From positions 1,793,201-1,857,200 of the forward strand of contig JABTUM010000001.1 of assembly GCA_015075375.1 (NCBI GenBank): a stretch of DNA of 64,000 bases. Reading direction: 5' to 3'. The notes under the pieces were generated by a model, which saw only the letters and a program-made list of their open reading frames with translations, searched no databases and was not told the DNA's origin. Positions 26,970 to 38,140 of this stretch are shown here, piece by piece (positions within the stretch are counted from its first letter, which is position 1; every line of letters starts with the position of its first letter). The stretch comes from Planctomycetota bacterium. GTDB taxonomy: Bacteria; Planctomycetota; SZUA-567; H5-PLA8. The position numbers and the translations under genes were made by a program.

Positions 26970-28415
26970 CTATTCCAGACCTATATTCGCCGCTGAGAGC
27001 CGCTCCAAAGTAGCCGGCTCGGCAACCTTCCCGCGCAGAAATTCCAGCATGCCGCGGTGCAGGCGCACGGCTTCGCTGCGGTGTTCGCGCAGCACATCGC
27101 GAGCTTGGAGCGGATCGGCGGCGGTATCGTACAGCTTCGCCGGCGCGGGCTTGGGCGGCTCGGACAGATGCAGCGTCCATCGCCCGTCGGTAACCGTCGG
27201 GCGGCGGCAGAAGGTGGTGCCGTCGGCGCTTGAAATCCGGCCCGTTCCCGCCGTGACCGAAATAGCCCGCGGCGGCGCATCGGTCTGGCCCTTCAAGAGC
27301 GGAACCAGGCTGCACCCTTCCAGGTCCACGCTCGACGGCGGCTTGAGGCCGCACAGGTCCAGCACGGTGGGCAACAAATCCGGCGCCTGGATCGGCTGCG
27401 CGAAGCGCGCACCAGGATGCGCGGCTTTGCATCCCAGCCGCTCCGGCACGTGCATCGTCCAGCACAGCCGTCCGATCTCCGGATGGAACGCCAAGTGATC
27501 TAGCTCGTCGGGCTGGATGATCGTTTTACCCGTCACGCCGCGCTCGCCGAGACTCATGCCGTGGTCGGACATGAAAACCACGATCGTGTTCTCGAAGAGC
27601 CCCGCGTCCTCGACCGTGCGCAGGATGCGCCCGAACTGCTTCGAAACGAGCGTGCAGGTGGCCGCGTAGCGTGCCTGCATGTTCTTCAATTCGTGCGCTT
27701 CGTAATGGCTTGCCTTCGAGTAATTGGGATGGCACATCGGCTCGCCGGAATAATCCGGATCGTACGCGCGCCAAAGGTGCTCCGGCGGGAACCAGGGCTC
27801 GTGCGGGTCGAAGCTGTCCACCCAAAGGAAGAACGGCCCGGCCTTCCAGTTGTCTTCGATGAAGCGGCAGGCGCGCGTCGCCAGTTCCGACGAATGATGC
27901 TCGTCTTCGTATCGGACGCGGTGGCCCACGTGAGCGGCAATGTCGCATAGCGCCGGCTTGTCGTCGGTCCGTCCGAACTCCATGCGCGTCTTGCGGCGGT
28001 TGGCGTGCAGCTTGCGCACCGGCTCGTTGCCGCGCGCGAACGGCGCGTCGCCTTCCAGACCGCGCGAAAAATCGAAATGATGGAACGGCTTCCAGAAATC
28101 GTTGCGCAGCAGGTGCGTTGTGCTGGCCAGGAGTTGCGTGGTGTATCCGCCCAGTGCGAGCGCTTTGGGCAATGTAAAGGCCTGCGGGTCCAGCGGCTTC
28201 CAGCCGTGCCGCGGATGCCCGAATCGTCCCGTGAACCAATCGGTGCGCATCGGAATCGTCGGAAAACTCGAGACCATCGCTTGGTCGAACGTGGCGCCGC
28301 GCCGCACGAAGGCGTCCAGTTCCGGCGTTCGGCAATACGGATGCCCGTTGATCCCCAAATGGTCCGGCCGGAACGTATCGGCCACCAGGACGATGACATT
28401 CGGTTGATCGCTCAT
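26970..28415 (-). CDS. Sulfatase-like hydrolase with Thr in place of the formylglycine Cys/Ser
   Basis: A protein of 481 residues of the alkaline-phosphatase/sulfatase superfamily: IVLVADTFRPDHLG (first metal Asp), VDSFDPHEPWFPPEHLW, VFMSDHGMSLGERG (metal Asp-His), TIPMRTDWFTGRFGHPRHG. Aligning the last motif with CxPxR...TGR of sulfatases puts Thr53 exactly where Cys or Ser is converted to formylglycine, while Pro55 and Arg57 are kept. It therefore cannot carry formylglycine and probably uses Thr directly, as phospho-hydrolases of this superfamily do. Cytoplasmic, no signal peptide. Its ATG overlaps the stop of the LacI-type gene (ATGA), so regulator and enzyme are translationally coupled. 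Confidence 0.88.
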   Translation of the reverse strand: MSDQPNVIVLVADTFRPDHLGINGHPYCRTPELDAFVRRGATFDQAMVSSFPTIPMRTDWFTGRFGHPRHGWKPLDPQAFTLPKALALGGYTTQLLASTTHLLRNDFWKPFHHFDFSRGLEGDAPFARGNEPVRKLHANRRKTRMEFGRTDDKPALCDIAAHVGHRVRYEDEHHSSELATRACRFIEDNWKAGPFFLWVDSFDPHEPWFPPEHLWRAYDPDYSGEPMCHPNYSKASHYEAHELKNMQARYAATCTLVSKQFGRILRTVEDAGLFENTIVVFMSDHGMSLGERGVTGKTIIQPDELDHLAFHPEIGRLCWTMHVPERLGCKAAHPGARFAQPIQAPDLLPTVLDLCGLKPPSSVDLEGCSLVPLLKGQTDAPPRAISVTAGTGRISSADGTTFCRRPTVTDGRWTLHLSEPPKPAPAKLYDTAADPLQARDVLREHRSEAVRLHRGMLEFLRGKVAEPATLERLSAANIGLE

Positions 28416-29452
28416 GTTTTATGCCTCCCCCCGGGCTCAAGCGCCCGCACCGATTCGCGTTCCAGCAATTCGTTGGTCAACGTCTCGCTCGCCCGCCGCC
28501 GCGGCCGGCCTTCACGGGCCAGCAGTTCGGCGGTCAGCGCCGCCGCGCGCGCGCCCAGTTCTTCGATCGGCTGGCGTACCGTCGTCAGCGGCGGGTTCGT
28601 ATACGCCGAGATGCCCGGGCCTTCGAAACCGACCACCGAGAGGTCGTCGGGCACGCGAAGATTCAGCAGATGCAAGGCGCGCAGCGCCGGCAGCGTAAGC
28701 TGCTGGCGGCCCAGGATCATGGCCGTCGCACCGCGATGCTTGACCCGCGACAAGGCCTCGACGAGCGGCAGATCTTCAGCATCGAAGCACAAGGCTTCCG
28801 GCTGCGTGACACCGGCCTTGCGCAGAGCCTCCAGCGCCCCGTCGCGGCGCGCATCCAGCACCGCCGAACGCACCCCAGGCGCGACATAGGCGACCTTGCG
28901 GTGCCCGCGCGCCAGCAGGTATTCCGCCGCCAGCCGCCCGCCCTGCGCATGGTCGCTCGCTACCGTATGCGTCGGCGCGCCCAGATCGTGATTCACCACC
29001 ACCACCGGAAGCCGCGCGGCCAGTTCGCGCACGCCCCGCCCCCCTGGATATGGCAGGTTCCACGCCGCCGCGTTCTGCGGCCCGCCCAGTACCACCAGCG
29101 CGTCGAAGAACCCTTCCTCCACTGCCGCCGTCAAATCGGCCGATGAACTCGCCAACTGCACGATCGTTCGCAAGCGGCGCTCGTGCAGGCCCTCCAGCAA
29201 CGCACCCACCACCTGCGCCAGATACGGATCGCGCCCCAGGTGCGTCCGAGCCCCCAGCACCACCGCCACTTTGTTCCGTTTATTGGGCACCACGCGCGGG
29301 TAATAGCCCAAGCCCTGGGCCACCTCGAGCACCCGCCGGCGCGTCTCGCTCGCCAGCTTCGAGGATTCGTGAAACGCCCGGCTGACGGTCGCCACCGAGA
29401 CCCCGGCCGATAGGGCGACGGCTTCTATCGACGGACCCGGCGTGCGGCGCAT
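28412..29452 (-). CDS. LacI-family transcriptional regulator
   Basis: A protein of 346 residues. The helix-turn-helix and hinge are at residues 5-50 (SIEAVALSAGVSVATVSRAFHES, then VLEVAQGLGYYPRVV), followed by a periplasmic-binding-type effector domain (VAVVLGARTHLGRDPYLAQVV, LAARLPVVVVNHDLG, DDLSVVGFEGPGISAYTNPPLTTVRQP). It should bind a sugar or sugar-like ligand. ATG 29452 is used because AAAGGA is 8 bases upstream. A 17-base palindrome at 29472-29488 sits just before the gene and is its likely operator. Coupled to the sulfatase-like gene downstream; divergent from an M20 peptidase gene. Confidence 0.92.
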   Translation of the reverse strand: MRRTPGPSIEAVALSAGVSVATVSRAFHESSKLASETRRRVLEVAQGLGYYPRVVPNKRNKVAVVLGARTHLGRDPYLAQVVGALLEGLHERRLRTIVQLASSSADLTAAVEEGFFDALVVLGGPQNAAAWNLPYPGGRGVRELAARLPVVVVNHDLGAPTHTVASDHAQGGRLAAEYLLARGHRKVAYVAPGVRSAVLDARRDGALEALRKAGVTQPEALCFDAEDLPLVEALSRVKHRGATAMILGRQQLTLPALRALHLLNLRVPDDLSVVGFEGPGISAYTNPPLTTVRQPIEELGARAAALTAELLAREGRPRRRASETLTNELLERESVRALEPGGRHKT

Positions 29453-29471
29453 CTGTAATCCTTTCACCATG

Positions 29472-29488
29472 AATGTAAAATTTACATT
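29472..29488. promoter_or_regulatory. Palindromic operator, probably for the LacI-type regulator
   Basis: AATGTAAA-A-TTTACATT is a perfect inverted repeat with 8-base arms around one A. It lies 19 bases upstream of the LacI-type ATG and in the 156-base divergent space before the M20 peptidase gene, so it could serve autoregulation and control of both transcripts. The AT-rich palindrome stands out in GC-rich surroundings. Its assignment to this regulator is inference. Confidence 0.6.
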
Positions 29489-29608
29489 ACCCCGCACCGG
29501 GCTGCTTTGTCAATCCGGGCACACGGTGCATTGCCCACCCACACAAGCCGGATACGATGTACGCTGGTATCGACCCGACTATCGCCGCGCACACGTAAGG
29601 AGCCTGCC

Positions 29609-30832
29609 ATGCCCGACACCGCCCGTCTCTGGCCCGACGCCATTCAGGCCGAACTGCCGAAGCTCGTCGAAATCCGCCACCATCTGCATGCGCACCCCGA
29701 ACTGGCGTTCCAGGAGTTCGAGACCAGCAAGTTGGTGCTCCGTGAGTTGCAAAACCTGGGCCTCGAGATTCGATCGGGCATGGCCAAGGGCACCGGCATT
29801 GTGGCCGTCCTGCGCGGCAAAGGCCCCGGCGCGAACAGCCGCGAGGCCAAAGCCGTAGCGCTGCGCGGCGACATGGATGCCCTGCCGATCGTGGAGGAAA
29901 CCGGCCTCAACTACGCGTCCACCGTCCCCGGACGCATGCACGCCTGCGGCCACGACGGGCACACGACGATGCTTTTGGGCGCGGCGAAGGTCCTCGCGCG
30001 CCATCCCGAACGCCTCAACGGAACGGTGGTCTTCTGCTTCCAGCCCGCCGAAGAAGGCGGGGGCGGCGGGCGCTACCTCGTCGAAGAAGGCGCGCTCGAC
30101 AATCCGGCCTGCTCTGCCGCGTTCGCGCTGCACGGCTTTCCCAGCATGCCCGTGGGACACGTTGCGGTGCGCCCCGGCCCCGCGCAGGCGGCCAGCGATG
30201 GCCTGCATATCGTCGTGCACGGCGTCGGCGGACACGGCGCCGCTCCGCATCTCGCGGTGGACCCCATCGTGCTGGCCGCGCGCGTGATCGAAGCCTTGCA
30301 GGGCGTCGTCAGCCGCGAAGTCAATCCGGTCGAATCCGCCGTCGTGACCATCGGTGCGATACACGGGGGCGAAGCCAGCAACGTGATCCCGCAGTCCGTC
30401 GAACTGCGCGGCACGATCCGCACCCTCAAGGACGATATTCGCCGCAAAGTTCACGAAGCGGTGAAGCGCACCGTCGAACACACCTGCCTCGCCGGCGGCG
30501 GGCGCGCCGACGTGACGATTCGCGACGGCTACCCGGTGGTGGTGAACGATCTGGCGGCTTCCGCCTTCGCGCTCGATACCGCGCGCGGCGCCTTCGGAGC
30601 TGAACGCGTCCATGAATTGCCGCTGCCGAGCATGGGCGGCGAAGACTTCGCGTACTTCCTGCGCAAGGTTCCCGGGGCGTTCATCCGCGTCGGCGTGGCC
30701 ACGCGCCAACCCTACCCCGGGCTGCACCATCCGGCCTTCGACTTCTCCGACGGCGCGATCCCGGTCGGCGTCGAACTCTTCTGCCGCCTCGCCGAACGTT
30801 ATCTCGCCGAAGGCTTCGGCGCGGCGGATTAG
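29609..30832 (+). CDS. M20-family amidohydrolase/aminoacylase
   Basis: A protein of 407 residues. Signature MHACGHDGHTTMLLGAA supplies the metal-binding Cys and His of the M20D (IAA-amino acid hydrolase/hippurate hydrolase) group; RGDMDALPIVEETGL and FQPAEEGGGGG give further ligands and the catalytic Glu, and SMGGEDFAYFL a C-terminal ligand. The dimerisation domain includes GVGGHGAAPHLAVDPI. The family removes acyl groups from amino acids or related amides; the substrate is unknown. ATG 29609 has TAAGGAG upstream. Its stop codon overlaps that of the convergent reductase gene by 4 bases. The putative operator upstream may regulate it. Confidence 0.9.
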   Translation: MPDTARLWPDAIQAELPKLVEIRHHLHAHPELAFQEFETSKLVLRELQNLGLEIRSGMAKGTGIVAVLRGKGPGANSREAKAVALRGDMDALPIVEETGLNYASTVPGRMHACGHDGHTTMLLGAAKVLARHPERLNGTVVFCFQPAEEGGGGGRYLVEEGALDNPACSAAFALHGFPSMPVGHVAVRPGPAQAASDGLHIVVHGVGGHGAAPHLAVDPIVLAARVIEALQGVVSREVNPVESAVVTIGAIHGGEASNVIPQSVELRGTIRTLKDDIRRKVHEAVKRTVEHTCLAGGGRADVTIRDGYPVVVNDLAASAFALDTARGAFGAERVHELPLPSMGGEDFAYFLRKVPGAFIRVGVATRQPYPGLHHPAFDFSDGAIPVGVELFCRLAERYLAEGFGAAD

Positions 30833-31527
30833 AAGTTCAGGAAGACGCGGCTTTCCGGAAGCCCCCGCGCCGCCAGGATGCGCTTGGCGTCGAGCACCAT
30901 TTCCTTCATCCCGCACGCGAAGACGCAGCCGTCGGCCGGAAGCGGCGCGGCTTGCTCCAGCAGCGTCTGCACCCGGCCGCACGGACCGGCCCACGATCCC
31001 GCGGCGGGCCGGCTGCACGTGGCCTCGAACGCGACGCCTTGCCGGGACCACCCCTCCGCTTCGGCGCGCAACGGCAGGTGCTCCGCACTCCGAGCGCCGT
31101 ACACGAAGCGCACCGACTTCGGCTTGAGCGCGCCGTCGATCACCGCGTGAACCACCGCGCGCAGCGGAGCCAGGCCCGAACCGACGCCCAGCAGCACAAG
31201 ATCGCGCCCGGCGGCTTCGTGGAGCGGAAAGCCTTTCCCGGCGGGCGCCGAAATCCGCAGCGCCTCCCCGGCGCGCTTGGCCGCCAGCGCATCGGCCAGC
31301 GGCGCGCCGCGTTTAATCAGGAACTCGAAGCGCCCACGAGCGGGACCGTTGGCCAGCGCGAAGAACCCGGGCTTCCCCTCCCCTTCCTGAATCTGAACGT
31401 ACTGCCCAGGCGTGGTGTACGCCGAGCGCAGTTCGGCGGGCAGGTCGTTCAGGACGATATGGACCAGATCCGGCGTCTCGTCGCGACGTTCGGCGATGGG
31501 TACGGCATGAAAAGCGGGAGCGTTCAT
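30829..31527 (-). CDS. FNR-type FAD/NAD(P)H oxidoreductase
   Basis: A protein of 232 residues in the ferredoxin-reductase fold. The flavin-binding motif is near YTTPGQYVQIQ, with the FAD/phosphate loop in ISAPAGKGFPL. The nucleotide-binding part shows LVLLGVGSGLAPLRAVV, VRFVYGARSAEHLPL and FACGMKEMVLDAKRIL. It lacks both a 2Fe-2S domain and the Cys-rich tail of PyrK, so it likely passes electrons between NAD(P)H and a separate protein. ATG 31527 directly precedes the barrel; the longer open frame upstream overlaps the PilZ gene and is rejected. Confidence 0.85.
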   Translation of the reverse strand: MNAPAFHAVPIAERRDETPDLVHIVLNDLPAELRSAYTTPGQYVQIQEGEGKPGFFALANGPARGRFEFLIKRGAPLADALAAKRAGEALRISAPAGKGFPLHEAAGRDLVLLGVGSGLAPLRAVVHAVIDGALKPKSVRFVYGARSAEHLPLRAEAEGWSRQGVAFEATCSRPAAGSWAGPCGRVQTLLEQAAPLPADGCVFACGMKEMVLDAKRILAARGLPESRVFLNF

Positions 31528-31719
31528 CTCCGCAATCTCCTGTTGGGAAGCGCGGCGCCAGCATAACCCAGGCTTCCCGATGGCGGAGCGCACATTCGCT
31601 CCGGCGTGCTCGCGTGGGCTGCTCGTGACTTCGGCGTGTGGCCCGAAACCTCGGTTTCTCGCGGGCGCAATCCGGCCGATAAAGTTAAACTTAGCCGGAC
31701 ACACATCAGGAGACGCATC

Positions 31720-33033
31720 TTGGAACCCCGACCGTCCAGCCGTTCGTCCCGCCGCGCTTCGCCGGTGCGCGCGTCGAAGAATCTGCGCCACGAGGACCGC
31801 GCCTCCGCTCGCGGCCGCGTCTGGGTCTCCGCGCACGACCGCCTCGTTGCGGCGGGGGAACTCGTCGACTTGAGCGAGACGGGGCTGCGCTACATCCACG
31901 ATCCCGCGACGACGGGCGCCGACGGCTTTCCGGTGGGCGTCCCGCAAGCCGGCCAGCCGATCCTGATCGCCGTGACCATGCGCTCCGCCGAACAGCCTAA
32001 AGCCGTCAGCGCCACGGTCGTGCGCGTCGATCCGCTCCGCGACGGGCGCATCGAGGTCGCATGCCACTTCGAAGCCAAGGACGCGCAGGAACAGAAGCTG
32101 CTCCACAAGAAGTACGTCGAAGCGAATCTGCAGCGCGCGCGCCAGAGCCTCACCGAATTGCGCGCACGGCTGCTCAACGATGCCACGCCCGTGCGCCGCC
32201 AGCGCCAGCCACTGGGCCGCGTGCTTCTCAAGCACAAGGCGCTCGAAAAAGCCGATCTGGACGAATTTCTTTCGGCCAACCGCAGCGGCGTGCGCTTGGG
32301 GTCGGGCTTGGTCAAAGCCGGGCTCGTCTCCAGCCGCCAGCTCGCCGAGGCCCTCGCCGAACACCTGGGCCTGCCCTTCGTCGACCTGGACCTAAGCGGG
32401 GTGAACGCCGAAGCGCTGAAGCTGCTGCCCAAAGGCGACTGCGCCAAGCGCGGGCTGGTGCCCTTCGACGTCAGCGGGCGGACGCTCCGCGTGGCCGTCA
32501 ACCATCCGTTAACCATGGCCGAGAAAAATCACCTGGAAGGCCTGAGCCGCTACAAGCTCAAGGTGTATCTGGCCGATCTGGCCCAGATTCAGGAAGTGTT
32601 GGAAGGCGGAGCGCCTCGGCGGAGCAAGCCGCGCGTTCCTTCCGCGGTGCTGGCGCGCTACCGCTTCTACGGTTCGGCCCTTCAACAGCTCGATCCGCGT
32701 ACCTTCGAAGGCGCGGTGGCGAACGTCAGCGAGACGGGCATTTTGCTTTCCGGTCCGGCGCCCGCCGGACTGCTCGCCGCGTACGAAGCGGGCGAGACGC
32801 CGCGCGTGTACTTAGCGGCGCAACTGTTTCACGGGACCGACGTGGAGCCGCTGGTGCTGCGCTTCGAGCCCATGCGCATCGCCCCCGTTCCGCCTTCGGA
32901 AGACGGCGCGCCGCAGGGCGGATTCCGCGACGCGCCGCTGTGCTGGATCGGCGCGCGCATCAGCACGCTGGTGGGCGAAGACCGCAAGCATCTGGTCAAG
33001 CTGTACGGTTCGCTGCGAGCCGAGAGCCGGTAG
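31720..33033 (+). CDS. PilZ - GspE/MshEN-like - PilZ multidomain protein (candidate c-di-GMP receptor)
   Basis: A protein of 437 residues if started at TTG 31720, which has CAGGAG 7 bases upstream; an ATG at 31606 without a ribosome site is the alternative. The N-terminal PilZ domain has RHEDR then DLSETG (RxxxR and D/NxSxxG). The middle holds the tandem motif of GspE/PilB N-terminal (MshEN) domains: PLGRVLLKHKALEKADLDEFL and RLGSGLVKAGLVSSRQLAEA, then LGLPFVDLDL. A C-terminal domain repeats the PilZ signature NVSETG. All three module types are known c-di-GMP binders, so a signalling role is likely; no output domain is seen. Confidence 0.78.
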   Translation: MEPRPSSRSSRRASPVRASKNLRHEDRASARGRVWVSAHDRLVAAGELVDLSETGLRYIHDPATTGADGFPVGVPQAGQPILIAVTMRSAEQPKAVSATVVRVDPLRDGRIEVACHFEAKDAQEQKLLHKKYVEANLQRARQSLTELRARLLNDATPVRRQRQPLGRVLLKHKALEKADLDEFLSANRSGVRLGSGLVKAGLVSSRQLAEALAEHLGLPFVDLDLSGVNAEALKLLPKGDCAKRGLVPFDVSGRTLRVAVNHPLTMAEKNHLEGLSRYKLKVYLADLAQIQEVLEGGAPRRSKPRVPSAVLARYRFYGSALQQLDPRTFEGAVANVSETGILLSGPAPAGLLAAYEAGETPRVYLAAQLFHGTDVEPLVLRFEPMRIAPVPPSEDGAPQGGFRDAPLCWIGARISTLVGEDRKHLVKLYGSLRAESR

Positions 33034-33115
33034 GGAGCGGCCGCCTCAAGTTTCTGTCGCATTCACCTGAACCAACGTGTAACCTGATCGTCGCTTCGGC
33101 ACGAGGAGGTACGCG

Positions 33116-33994
33116 GTGTTTCGATTCCTCCAGCCCGGCCGACCCATCGAGCAGGCCGACCAGGAATGGCTCGTACGACGTCTCAATTGGCTGCTCGAAC
33201 GCTACGGATCCGAGTACCTGATTCGAATCCCGCCCCTGCTGCCCACGGTCGATGCGTTGGGTGTACCGTTCGACCGCAGCCCTAAAGCCGCGCGCAGTCT
33301 GTTCTCTTGGGTCTGCCGGCATTTAAAGCTGAACGAAGCGCACATCGCCTTCAAACTTTTCGAAGCCCAGCGCAAGCAGGCGACGGAATTTGACCTCCTC
33401 ACGGGAAGCGTAAGCTTTGCTTCGAACCACTCGGCGGGTCTCTACGAAGATAGTTACGATCAGGCCGTCCTGGTGGATAAAGAGCTGCTCAAGTCGTTCG
33501 TGCCTCTGGTCGCCACCATCGCGCATGAGCTTTCCCACGTAAAATTGCACCGCGAGACGGATATCGACCGCTTGTGGCCGGACTACGAAAAACTCACCGA
33601 CTTGGCCGCGGTTTTCTTTGGCTTCGGACTCTTTCTGATGCAGACCGCCGAACAAGATATCAACGTCGAGGGAGAACCCAATCGACGCATGGGGTATTTA
33701 CCCACTGCGCTGGTTTGCCACACGCTGGCCATCGCGGCATTCGTTCAAGGTGACACTCGCGTTCGGTGGATGCGGCACATGGACTGCCGCACTCGCCGCT
33801 TTTTCAAGGACTCTCACCGATACCTGCGTTGGACGAACCCACCCGCCGTTTCACTCGGACCGGACGGACTCTTGGCACTAGGCTCGAGCGTGAAACCGTC
33901 GCTCGATTTGAATGCGCAGCTACAACGCGCAATCTCTCGCGAAGACTACAGTGAAGCCGCTCGGCTTAAAAAGTTGATCGATGAAAAGAGGTAA
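33116..33994 (+). CDS. Putative metallopeptidase-like protein with C-terminal UVR motif
   Basis: A protein of 292 residues starting GTG at 33116 behind GAGGAGG. The middle contains IAHELSHVKLHRE, a HExxH zinc site, with acidic residues downstream (DYEKLTDLAAVFFGFGLFLM) that could give the third ligand as in gluzincin-type peptidases. The C-terminal 20 residues, ISREDYSEAARLKKLIDEK, match the UVR helical hairpin of UvrB/UvrC and ClpC-associated McsA. The combination is unusual. No signal peptide. Function unknown; a cytoplasmic protease or a protein-interaction role is possible. Confidence 0.7.
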   Translation: MFRFLQPGRPIEQADQEWLVRRLNWLLERYGSEYLIRIPPLLPTVDALGVPFDRSPKAARSLFSWVCRHLKLNEAHIAFKLFEAQRKQATEFDLLTGSVSFASNHSAGLYEDSYDQAVLVDKELLKSFVPLVATIAHELSHVKLHRETDIDRLWPDYEKLTDLAAVFFGFGLFLMQTAEQDINVEGEPNRRMGYLPTALVCHTLAIAAFVQGDTRVRWMRHMDCRTRRFFKDSHRYLRWTNPPAVSLGPDGLLALGSSVKPSLDLNAQLQRAISREDYSEAARLKKLIDEKR

Positions 33995-34003
33995 CCGCTC
34001 GCC

Positions 34004-34668
34004 CTACCCCTGCCGGCGCTGGCAATCCAGAATATAGATACGGTGCAGTTCGCTCGGCGCGTCCGGATGGTCGTCCACGCGCAGATCGACCACCGGTAGC
34101 TGGTTCGCCTGCGTGCTCACCACCTTCACCGCCGCGGCTTGTTTGCCGCGCTTGTCGCCCCCGGCGCGGTCGGCCGCCAGGAGGCCTTCGAGCAGCCGTT
34201 CACCCAGATGCGTGCTCTTGCTGTGCCGGAAACCGTGCTCGGCCTCGGCCAGGACTTCTTCGCCGGCCAGCGTATTGCCGACGACGATTAAATCCGGCGT
34301 GACGATCTGCCCCGCGTAGCCCTGGCACTCCTTGCCCGTGACGGCGAAATGCCCCTGCTGCCCCTCCTGCGGCGCGGCCATCAGCACCGCGAGTTGGCGC
34401 CGGTCGGCGTCGCCGAAGAACTTCAGCGCGCGCTCCGCCGCGTCGCGCGGTTCGACGCCCGCTTCCATCTCGTCGAGAATCTCCACCGCCATGCGCGGCT
34501 CGTGATGGTGCTGCGTCGCCACCGCGCCCACGCCGGGGCGCAGGAACGGCACCACCGCGCCAACCGCCAGATACCGCGAGGCCGTGGCGATTCCCATCTG
34601 CCCCGTGGCCGCATCCAGCGCCACAAGCGAGAAGGTACGGCTGCATCCGGGCATTCGTTCGCTACGCA

Positions 34669-34669
<1 letters not shown>
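34004..34669 (-). CDS. DUF1028-family protein
   Basis: A protein of 221 residues of the DUF1028 family, an Ntn-hydrolase-like group: SRTFSLVALDAATGQMGIATASRYLAVG, VPFLRPGVGAVATQHHHEP, FAVTGKECQGYAGQIV, VVGNTLAGEEVL. Members are proposed peptidases or amidases, unproven. The start ATG overlaps the speA stop by one base (TGATG), a strong sign of translational coupling to arginine decarboxylase. The product might act on an arginine or agmatine derivative, which is inference from position only. Confidence 0.85.
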
Positions 34670-36579
<1,910 letters not shown>

Positions 36580-36602
36580 CGACGCGGACCTCCGAGCGTT
36601 TC

Positions 36603-36642
36603 CAAAAGCGAACGGCGGCGCCCCGTGCGGAGCCCGCCGTTC
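36603..36642 (-). terminator. Rho-independent terminator of enolase
   Basis: GAACGGCGG (36610-36618) pairs with CCGCCGTTC (36634-36642), with more possible pairing in the loop; the minus-strand RNA continues GCTTTTGG. It sits between the enolase stop (36681) and the speA start (36579), so speA likely has its own promoter or depends on readthrough. Confidence 0.7.
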
Positions 36643-36680
36643 ACGTTCTTCGATGGCGCCGCCAGCACCGGCGGAACGTA

Positions 36681-38018
<1,338 letters not shown>

Positions 38019-38073
38019 TCAAGCGCGCGGATTGTAGCGGGCGGGACGGCGTATGCGCAACCACCTGCCGGGC

Positions 38074-38112
38074 TAAAACAGCGCGTCCCGGCCTTTTCGG
38101 GGCCGGGACGCG
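38074..38112 (-). terminator. Rho-independent terminator of the large secreted-protein gene
   Basis: A perfect 12-bp stem, CGCGTCCCGGCC (38082-38093) and GGCCGGGACGCG (38101-38112), with a 7-base loop, followed on the minus strand by CTGTTTTAG. It lies 28 bases past the stop codon at 38141. Confidence 0.85.
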
Positions 38113-38140
38113 GGAACGACGTAATCGCATCTGCGAACGC

